Assembly (NCBI RefSeq): GCF_004337985.1
Contig: NC_043744.1
Span: forward strand, 1,490,730-1,554,729
Direction: 5' to 3'
DNA from: Pyricularia pennisetigena
Lineage: Eukaryota; Ascomycota; Sordariomycetes; Magnaporthales; Pyriculariaceae
Length of the DNA stretch: 64,000 nucleotides
Shown here: in pieces, positions 56,524-64,000 of the stretch
Layout: every line of letters begins with the position of its first letter
How positions within the stretch are numbered: the stretch's first letter is position 1
Made by a program: the position numbers and the translations under genes
Notes under the pieces: model-generated
What the model saw: only the letters and a program-made list of their open reading frames with translations
Told to the model about the DNA's origin: nothing
Database searches by the model: none

Positions 56524-58425
56524 ATGCCCGATCCAGCAGCCAGCATCAACACCCAATCCGTTCGCGACAAATATGCCCAAGAACGCGACAAACGCTACCA
56601 CCCAGATGGGCTGAAGCAGTACATTGTCGACCTGGCCGCCTCCCCAGAGTACGCACGCTACCAGGCGGACCCATGGCGCACGTCCTCGAACCCCGAGCCC
56701 GCCCTGCGCGACGGCGACAGCTGCACGGTGCTGATCGTCGGCGCGGGCTTCGGCGGCATCCTCTTCGCCGCCAGCCTGGTCAAGGCCGGCATGAACCCGG
56801 CGCAGATCCGGCTGGTCGACACGGCCATGGGCTTCGGCGGCACGTGGTACTGGAACCGCTACCCGGGCCTGCACTGCGACGTCGAGAGCTACATCTACAT
56901 GCCGCTGCTGGAGGACACGGGCTACGTGCCCCGCCACAAGTACTCTGCCGGCCCGGAGCTGCGGGAGCACGCGCACCGGATCGCGGAGCACTTTGGGCTC
57001 GCGGACAAGGCGCAGTTCGGCACGCGGGTGGACGAGCTGCGCTGGGACGAGGACGGGCGCCAGTGGGTGGCCGGCCTGGTGCTCGTCGAGGAGCAGACGC
57101 CCATCACGGTCCGCAGCGAGTTCGTCATCACGGCCTACGGCATCGGCCACTACCCCAAGCTCCCCGCCGTTCCGGGGTTGGACGGGTTCAAGGGAAGCGC
57201 CTTCCACACCAGCAGGTGGGACTACGGCGTCACCGGCGGGTCGGAGGCGCAGCCGGATCTGACGCTGCTGCGGGACAAGCGCGTCGGCATCGTCGGCACC
57301 GGAGCCACGGCCGTCCAGGCGATACCCTTCCTCGCGCGCTGGGCCAAGGACCTCTACGTGTTCCAGCGCACGCCGAGCAGCGTCGGGCCGCGGAACAACG
57401 GCGTCACGGACCTGTCGCGGTGGAAGGAAAACGTCGCCACGCACAGGGGATGGCAGATGGACCGGGCCGAGAACTTCAACGCCTTCCTGGCCAACGAGAC
57501 GCCCAGGCCCGAGGTCGACCTCGTGGACGACGAATGGACCAAGCTCCCGTCGTACAGCGCCCTGATCGGCAGCGCCGTGGACCTGGGCGCCGGCAAGGAT
57601 GGTGTGGAGCAGTACGTCGCCATGCTAGAGGAGCTGGACATGCCGCAACAGGAGTCGCGACGGCACTGGGTCGATGGGATCGTGCACGACAAGACCACGG
57701 CGGAAAACCTCAAGGCGTGGTACCCGTCCTGGTGCAAGCGGCCGTGCTTCAGCGACGACTACCTTCAAGCCTTCAACAGCTCCAGCGTGCACCTGGTCCC
57801 GACCGGGCCGCGCGGGATCGAGCACGTATCGGAAAAACACGTCACGGTCGACGGCAAAGACTACGAGCTTGACGTGTTGATTTTTGCTACGGGGTTCAGG
57901 CCGCCGACCAGCGGGAGCCCGGCCGAAAGAAGCAGGATGAAGGTCTACGGCCGGGGCGGCTTGGACATGGACGACAAGTGGGCGTCGCCGGACGGGCTGA
58001 GCACGCTGCACGGGATGCTCAGCCGCGGGTTCCCCAACTTCTTCTTCCCAGGGCCGAACCAGATGGGCGCCGCCCCAAACGGCACCTACCAGCGGGATCG
58101 ACTCGGAGAACATTTTGCGTACGTAATCACAGCCGCCAAGCAGCGCCGAGGGGGAGCCAAGGTCGTAATCGAGCCTAGCGACGAGGCCGAAAAGGAATGG
58201 AGCGCGCGGACTGCGAGTAATGCGGCCAGGTTGACTGCCATGGTTAGTTGCACGCCCAACTACATGATCACGCCCGAGGAGCAGGAGGCGGCCGCCAAAG
58301 GGAGGAGAGAGGGGCTGGCGAGGAAGGCGAGAGGCGCGCTTTGGGGGAGGGGTGTGAGGGACTACATGGAAATATTGAGGGAGTGGAGAGAGGAGGGCCA
58401 GCTCAGGGGTCTTTTTATTGCGTGA
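56524..58425 (+). CDS. Type I Baeyer-Villiger monooxygenase (flavoprotein)
   Basis: A 633-aa intronless ORF. The FAD Rossmann motif GAGFGG (73-78), GGTWYWNRYPG (105-115), the BVMO fingerprint FKGSAFHTSRWD (222-233, FxGxxxHxxxW) and the NADPH motif GTGATA (258-263) are all intact. Type I BVMOs insert oxygen next to a ketone to form esters or lactones, using FAD and NADPH. The length suits fungal terpenoid or steroid-type BVMOs with an N-terminal extension. It sits between the two P450s, which fits ring expansion or cleavage of an oxidised terpenoid. Lack of introns in this intron-rich cluster is mildly unusual. Confidence 0.95.
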   Translation: MPDPAASINTQSVRDKYAQERDKRYHPDGLKQYIVDLAASPEYARYQADPWRTSSNPEPALRDGDSCTVLIVGAGFGGILFAASLVKAGMNPAQIRLVDTAMGFGGTWYWNRYPGLHCDVESYIYMPLLEDTGYVPRHKYSAGPELREHAHRIAEHFGLADKAQFGTRVDELRWDEDGRQWVAGLVLVEEQTPITVRSEFVITAYGIGHYPKLPAVPGLDGFKGSAFHTSRWDYGVTGGSEAQPDLTLLRDKRVGIVGTGATAVQAIPFLARWAKDLYVFQRTPSSVGPRNNGVTDLSRWKENVATHRGWQMDRAENFNAFLANETPRPEVDLVDDEWTKLPSYSALIGSAVDLGAGKDGVEQYVAMLEELDMPQQESRRHWVDGIVHDKTTAENLKAWYPSWCKRPCFSDDYLQAFNSSSVHLVPTGPRGIEHVSEKHVTVDGKDYELDVLIFATGFRPPTSGSPAERSRMKVYGRGGLDMDDKWASPDGLSTLHGMLSRGFPNFFFPGPNQMGAAPNGTYQRDRLGEHFAYVITAAKQRRGGAKVVIEPSDEAEKEWSARTASNAARLTAMVSCTPNYMITPEEQEAAAKGRREGLARKARGALWGRGVRDYMEILREWREEGQLRGLFIA

Positions 58426-58900
58426 CGAATTCCGGAGCCACCGGATAGAGTTTCGCTGCCGAGTGGAAACCGTGGGCCGGGCGGGCCATCTTGGTACTGC
58501 ATACCATGGAAGAGAAGATAGGCTGCTAAGATTGCCTGCCGTGGCTGTGGTGTAATATTTCACAGCCGTAGACATGTTGACAGCAAGCCTCGGTTTGGCT
58601 GCATACGTCCACTCGGCGCTACTTGTCGTCTTGAAGCTTAAAAAAGATGAAAGAAGGAAAAAAAGGGGGAAAAAATAAAATAAAATAAAAAAAAACTTAA
58701 AAAATAAAAAAAACTTTATGCACCAGCGGTCCACACGCACTCACGGCAAAACCTACCATTCCAAGATCCCCTGAGTAAGCAATTCATCATCTACCCAACC
58801 AAAATAGGCCCAAATACCATACATACAGTACATCAGGTTTTGTCCTGACCAAAAAGCCAACGCATGCCGATGGACAATCCTCCCGGGTAACCTTAGGAGA
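58426..58900. other. Intergenic region, BVMO to P450 B
   Basis: A 475-bp spacer containing an A/TAAAA-rich tract (58640-58715) and the promoter of P450 B. No gene was seen. Confidence 0.4.
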
Positions 58901-60889
58901 ATGGCTCTCGACATAGTCCCCCTCTTGGCGGAGGCCTCTAAAACACCCTGGACATGGGCTTTTCTGACTCTCGCGACAGCGATCTTTCTCCTCATCGACC
59001 ACCCGACAGTCTACCCTGGAATTCCGCTGCTGGGCGCCGGGCAGGGGACTCTGGGCCGCCGGGCCGCTGGGAGAGAGTTTCGACTGAAAGGGCGAGAGAT
59101 GGTGCGGGAGTTTGCCAAGGTATATCTTTCTTCCGCATGCATTAGACTACCCTTGAACGAAAGCTGTATAATTCTTTTTTTGTGGCTTCACCCTAACAAA
59201 GAACTGCGTCAAAGACAAATGAGCCGTTCCAGATTATTACCGAAACCGTGACCAAGATTTTCCTCCCGGCGAGGTATGCCGAGGAGGTTAAAGATGTCAA
59301 GGAATTGAGCTTCACACGGGCGCTTGCCAAGGTTGGCTTCCTCCTGTTCCAAATTTGTGGCTCTGGCTCATGTGGTGGTAACTTTGCACATAGGAGTTAT
59401 TCGCCGGGTATAGCGGCTTTGAGCCCATTGCCGCCATTGCAGATGACGCCAACATCATCCAGACTGTTGCTCGGCTGAACATAACTACGTCTCTGAGTAT
59501 GCGTAGCCACTTTTCTTTTTCTTCACTACCTTCAGAGACAAGAATTTGCTGACACTCGATAGAGTACCTGACCGACGACGTCTCCACCGAGGCAGCAGCT
59601 GCACTGGCCGAATACCTCGGGCAGGACACAGGTGAGGACCTGACCTTGTTGTCCTCCCACCCCCGAACTCTATTTCAATACTAACAGCACAAAATAAAAA
59701 AATCAAGAATGGCGGGAGACGGCTGTCAAGGCCTTCACCCGCACGCTAGCGGCCCGTCTTTCCGCCCGCGTCTTCGTCGGCCCGTCCCTGTGCGCGGACA
59801 AGGCCTGGCTGGCAGTGTCGGCGGGATACGCAGCACAGTGCCACATCGCCGCCTTCAAGCTCCAGTCGTGGCCGCGGCCAGTGCGGCGGGCTGTGAACTG
59901 GTTTCTGCCCGAGTGCCGGGCGCTGCGGAGGATGGTGCGTGAAGCCAGGCGGATCCTGAAGCCGATCGTTGCCGAGCGAGAGGGGAAGCCAAGGAAGGAT
60001 ACGATTTCGGTATGTTTTTGCGACCAGCTCGTCAGTGAGTGGATGGGGTACCTGATTATGAAACACCAAAACCAGTGGCTTCAGAGCGCCCTCCGAGCAT
60101 CCAACCTCACCCGCTACACCGTCGCCGATTTTCAACTGGGCCTGAGCCTGGCCGCCATCCATACCACCACTGAGCTGCTCACCCATGCGCTGTTGGACAT
60201 CGTCACCGCCGGCCCTGAGTTGATCAGCCAGCTGCGGGAAGAAATAATCAACGTCTTTGGTGAAAGCAGTCCCGACGGCGAGTTGTTCACCAAGACGCGG
60301 CTGTACAGCATGCGGCTTCTGGACAGCGCCATCAAGGAGTCGCAGAGGCTACACACCGCACGGCTGGGTACGTTTTCGTTCATGTCCGCGTCTAAAAGCA
60401 GAGCAGTCACCAGACATCAAGAATCTGACACCCAAGCAAATGAATAAAAAAAAAAAAAAAAACACAGGCGGGATGGGCCGCGTGGCCCTACAACCGGTAA
60501 CCCTGCCCTCGGGGCTACACATCCCCGCGGGCGCATACACGACCGTCCTGCTCACGTCCCACTCGGACCCAGACCTCTTCCCGTCGCCCGAGACCTACAA
60601 CCCGCGTCGCTTCTTGGAGATGCGCTCCCGCCCCGGCCAGGACAAGAACTGGCAGCTGGTGACGACCTCGCCGCACCACCTGGCCTTCGGATACGGGGCC
60701 CACGCGTGCCCTGGCCGGTTTCTGGCTGCCGCCGAGGTCAAGATCGCGTTGGTGAGGCTGTTGATGGGCTACGACTGGCGGGTTGAAGGGGGGAGGAGTG
60801 GGGATGTCGGGCTGGTTAGTGCACATCGGGTTGCCGATCCGGCGGCGCGGGTACGGTATCGGGCGAGGGAGAGTGAGGTGGCGTTTTGA
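58901..60889 (+). CDS. Cytochrome P450 monooxygenase B
   Basis: At least seven short introns; about 480-500 aa. The N-terminal membrane anchor lies at residues 18-32 (WTWAFLTLATAIFLL). The first exon ends at MVREFAK. The I-helix reads LSLAAIHTTTE, the AIHTT type found in fungal diterpene oxidases such as the gibberellin and indole-diterpene P450s. ESQR is the ExxR motif, YNPRRF the PERF-like motif, and FGYGAHACPGR the haem loop with its Cys ligand. A poly-A tract lies in the intron before the last exon (60447-60463). Several internal exon borders are my inference from in-frame continuity. The I-helix type agrees with a terpenoid substrate made by the synthase at 50577. Confidence 0.87.
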
Positions 60890-61040
60890 CTAGTGCTGTC
60901 GAGCAGGATTCTATGTCGGCATTTGTAGCTGTTGGTGGACACAATATATTTCTCGAGCTAGGCGCTGCACAAGAAAGACGATATATCAACAGCAAAAAAA
61001 AAAAAAAACACCTCCCGCCGTAGCCGCTTCCACACCGACA

Positions 61041-61799
61041 TCAATCCTTGAAACAAAGAACCTCTGCACACCGCGCAACCTTGTCCCTACCTTCAGTGCC
61101 AGCCCACACCTCATACGCAGCCCTCAACCTCGCCAGCTCCTCCTCGGTCAAGATCCCCTTGGCCAGCGCATCGTCGACGCCAATGCCACGACCCACGACC
61201 TGCAGCGCCTCGGCGGACCGCTCCTCGCCGACCCCGCAGGCGATGCGCTCGAAGCCGGCCTCGCGGGCCCAGGCCTCCAGCATCGTGCCGGCCCGGGGGT
61301 GTCCGCCGCGGGCGCTGAGCAGGGCAGCGGCGTAGACGGCATGCAGCTCGAGGCCGGGGACGTCAGGGGTCCACCTGACGTCGCGGACGATGTCGAGCGG
61401 CTCACGGAGGGCGACGAGGCCGCCGGGCCTGAGCACCCTGCGGAACTCGCGGAGGGCGCGCACGGGGTCCGGGACGTGCGTGCAGCACGTGTGCGCGTGC
61501 ACCACGTCGAAGCTGCCGTCCGGGAACGCCGCCAGGTCCTGCGCGTCGGCGACCTGGAACGAGAGGTTCGGCGGGCCGTCGGGCGCTCGCACGTGCGTCT
61601 CCTGCGCAAACGACACCATCGCCGCCGAGATGTCGACGCCGATCGCGTGCCCGTCCTTGCAGATCGTCGCCAGGTCGCGCGTTATGCTGCCGGACCCGGA
61701 CCCGACGTCCAGCACTGCATGGTCGGGGCGGAGGTAGGGCAGGAGGTAGGCTGCGTGGATGTGTGCGCGGCGGGTGTTGTAGGAGGATTCTTGGGACAT
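61041..61799 (-). CDS. SAM-dependent methyltransferase (class I, UbiE-like)
   Basis: A 252-aa intronless ORF. Motif I VLDVGSGSGSIT (about 29-40), an acidic GVDIS strand (motif post I), FDVVHAH and LRPGGLVALREP (motif III) follow the class I methyltransferase order. Members methylate oxygen, nitrogen or carbon atoms of small molecules. Position beside the oxidases suggests methylation of a hydroxyl or carboxyl group on the terpenoid; that is inference. It is convergent with P450 B. Confidence 0.9.
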   Translation of the reverse strand: MSQESSYNTRRAHIHAAYLLPYLRPDHAVLDVGSGSGSITRDLATICKDGHAIGVDISAAMVSFAQETHVRAPDGPPNLSFQVADAQDLAAFPDGSFDVVHAHTCCTHVPDPVRALREFRRVLRPGGLVALREPLDIVRDVRWTPDVPGLELHAVYAAALLSARGGHPRAGTMLEAWAREAGFERIACGVGEERSAEALQVVGRGIGVDDALAKGILTEEELARLRAAYEVWAGTEGRDKVARCAEVLCFKD

Positions 61800-62309
61800 T
61801 TCGAATGTGTTTTCGTTTGTGATTATTGTTTTTTTCTTTTTTTTCTCGGAAGAGCTGTTTCTGCTGTGAAATTTGATATGCTTTTTTTTTATTTCTTCGT
61901 TTCTTTGTTTTCTCTTTTCTTATGGATGATGATGACGATGTTGTTGTTGATTTTGTATCTAGTTTCAATATCATCCATCCTTGTGCCTTATGCTAAATTA
62001 ACCGGGCACAAGGGGTGCAAATATCCGACTCGCACCATCACCCCTCTCTCCAGCGACTGAAGCACCAATAGTCAGCTGCAAGTTATTGCAAAAGCGGTGA
62101 GAAGTTGTTCCCGGGACCCCGATGCTGTAGTGTAGCAGTCTGTCTGGACCTTGACCGGTGGTGGTGGTAACCCGTCCTCCTCCTCAGCCCACGTCTCCCG
62201 GTTCTCCCACCCGAAAAGCACAACCCAGGTCGAGTTTGGAGGGTTGTGGGGATTTGTCGTGTTTTTGGAGTAGATGTGGGCATAGTCTCGGGTAGAAATC
62301 GAATTTGTA

Positions 62310-62387
<78 letters not shown>

Positions 62388-62519
62388 CCGAGTGATTCTC
62401 TCCGACTGTGCAGGGCAAGTTTTTTCTCCAGTTCGCCCGACGTGTGCAATCAGGCTTTTTCACTATTCAACTCATAAGTGCAACTTGCATGCAGATTAAA
62501 CCCCCAAACAATTGGCAGA
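61800..62519. other. Divergent intergenic region with long homopolymer tract
   Basis: A 720-bp spacer between the methyltransferase and PhyH 2 starts. It contains a T-run followed directly by an A-run (about 62312-62384) and several TTG or T-rich repeats (61830-61960). No gene was seen. Confidence 0.45.
62312..62384. repeat. Long T-run followed by A-run
   Basis: About 27 T are followed by about 46 A without other bases. This may be a palindromic low-complexity hairpin or a collapsed or filled assembly spot. Confidence 0.85.
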
Positions 62520-64000
62520 ATGTCCATCATTCCACCCCAGAAGCCAACCACTCCTGGCCTGGAGTTCGCCAACAGGAGATACGTCGATCTTGCCGCACAA
62601 TTCGACCATGAGTGCGCCCAGGCGCTGGACATCATCAAGGCCAAGCTTCAGGTACTGGTCCACATTGAGTGCTCCTCCAACACACGTACCAACTAACAGG
62701 AGCAGGTCTTTGCGGAACTGGAGTCCCTAATCTCAATAACCTTGAGCGACGGCACTCACAGCAAGCCGCCGGTTTACATCGACGCCCGCGCCGACACAGT
62801 CAGTCTCTTGGACGGCACGGACGCAGTTCCCGAAGCTCAGACGACGCTGAAGCCAGGCTATGTGATCCGTTTCCACGAGGGAGCCCTCGATCCGCGCCTG
62901 GGGCTTTTTATGGACGCACGCACAAACCCGGCAACCGTTCCAACCGGCAACGTGCCCAGGATCATCCGCTGGGCCGACTTGCTCAACAAGACGCCGGTGC
63001 AGCTGCTCAAGGGTGCCCAACATATCGACCACGACCGACTGCCGCGGCCCACGGAGGATTTGCAGCAGGTGAAGCGGGATATCGAGGAGTTTGGCTATGG
63101 GTTGGTATGAGCGTGCCTCTCTCGTGGGTGCATTGCTGAACACACGTCTCCGTGACAGGCTGATCGAGAACGCCCTGCTGCCTGCCGAGGTGGCCATCAT
63201 CAGCGATGCGTTGAACTCTCAAGCCGCCGGAGAGCGAGCTGCTGGCGTTGCCACCTTTGATGGCGGTCCGAATGGGCCTAACCAGCGCGTTTGGTGCGAC
63301 AAAAATGCTCCTTATTCTGGTACATGAACCAGGGCTAACTAGGCAACAGGAATCTCATCAACAAAGGCGACGAGTTCATGTAACAATACTCCCACCGGTT
63401 CCCTCCACGTTGTCCAAAGTTAATCAAGCACAAACTACAGCGACCTCCTGAACCACCCCCTGATCGATGCTATCGTCCCCTGGTTTCTGGGCGAGCACGC
63501 GCACATATCCACCTACACGGCCAACATCGTGCGGCCTGGCAACGTGCCCATGATAGTGCACACGGACCAGGCGGCCAAAACGCCTCCTCAGCGGCATTTG
63601 GCGCTGGGACTCAACATTTCGTTTTATTTGGTTGATACTGAGGATATCAATGGTGCCACGCGGATGTGGCCTGGAAGTCACGTTGGGCATGTTGCATCGT
63701 GTGACATTTGGAATCTTGTAAGTTTGTTATCCTGCCGAGGAACGGTAGAAAACGAGCTACATGTTGATGCAAATATCTCGTTCAAAAAACAACAACAGAA
63801 TGGCTCAATCCCAGCCGCCGCCCCAGCGGGCACAGCCGTCGTGTTTGATAACCGGCTCTGGCACACAACGGGCCCAAACCGCGCAGATCCAGCCGCAGCC
63901 AACGCTGAGCGGCCTGTCATTCTGCTGCATTTTGTTCGCTCCTACGTTCGAGCGGGCGAGAATCACTACCTCAGCATGCGCAAAGAAGTCCACGACAAGC
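62520..64000 (+). CDS. PhyH-family Fe(II)/2-oxoglutarate dioxygenase 2 (3' end outside window)
   Basis: The gene is partial, cut by the window end. Exons from ATG 62520 encode MSIIPPQKPTTPGLEF, an N-terminal half with GYVIRFHEGALDPRLG, then NQRVW and NLINKGDEF split by an intron, DLLNHPLIDAIVPWFLG, and the iron site VHTDQ (HxD) with the distal His in RLWHTTG and Arg in ERPVILLHF. The intron after NQRVW and the one before GSIPAAAPAGT sit at the same places as in PhyH 1 (48564), so the two are duplicates. An extra intron (63379-63439) interrupts the region after NKGDEF. It probably oxidises the terpenoid or its derivative. Confidence 0.88.

Noticed and set aside
62312..62384. Poly-T/poly-A tract as a retroposon tail
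   Set aside because: No flanking duplication or adjacent retroposed sequence was found; it is more likely low-complexity or an assembly artefact.
5510..64000. RiPP precursor peptide expected with UstYa genes
   Set aside because: No ORF with a signal peptide followed by repeated cores and Lys-Arg sites was seen. The one secreted protein (2927-3391) has no repeats.
1..64000. CRISPR arrays, bacterial operons, tRNA or rRNA genes
   Set aside because: The DNA is fungal with spliced genes. No regularly spaced repeats and no convincing tRNA or rRNA sequence were seen by eye.

Overview
The window looks like a filamentous ascomycete genome (Pezizomycotina; a plant-associated Sordariomycete would fit, but I cannot name a species). 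Evidence: genes carry several short GT-AG introns (about 55-130 bp), coding DNA is GC-rich while spacers are AT-rich, and the gene content is that of fungal secondary metabolism. Exon coordinates were worked out by hand from splice signals and reading-frame continuity. For the polyketide synthase, terpene synthase, enoyl reductase and adenylating enzyme the joined exons sum to exact multiples of three.

Layout. (1) 0-5.4 kb: a class III CoA-transferase-like gene, a small secreted protein, and about 2 kb of AT-rich DNA. (2) 5.5-45 kb: a polyketide cluster. Its core is a 12-exon highly reducing PKS (KS-AT-DH-cMT-inactive ER region-KR-ACP-C), a LovC-type trans-acting enoyl reductase and an FSH1/LovG-type hydrolase, the same trio that makes lovastatin-type nonaketides. 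Around it lie a stand-alone adenylating enzyme, an APH-like kinase, four UstYa-family (DUF3328) proteins, an SDR and three transporter genes. A 4.4 kb LINE-type retrotransposon with a perfect 14-15 bp target duplication sits in the short promoter shared by the kinase and the adenylating enzyme. (3) 45-48.5 kb: a gene-poor AT-rich separator with an assembly gap. (4) 48.5-64 kb: a terpenoid cluster with a chimeric terpene cyclase/prenyltransferase (fusicoccadiene-synthase type), two P450s, a Baeyer-Villiger monooxygenase, a SAM methyltransferase and two paralogous PhyH-type dioxygenases, the second cut by the window edge.

How the genes may work together. The PKS, trans-ER and hydrolase should build and release a methylated reduced polyketide. 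The UstYa proteins, SDR and kinase are candidate tailoring enzymes, and the MFS proteins candidate exporters. In the right half the chimeric synthase should make a C20 or C25 hydrocarbon that the P450s, BVMO and dioxygenases oxidise. No cluster-specific transcription factor, tRNA, rRNA or RiPP precursor with repeated cores was recognised. Whether the two halves are one pathway or two neighbouring clusters cannot be decided from sequence alone.
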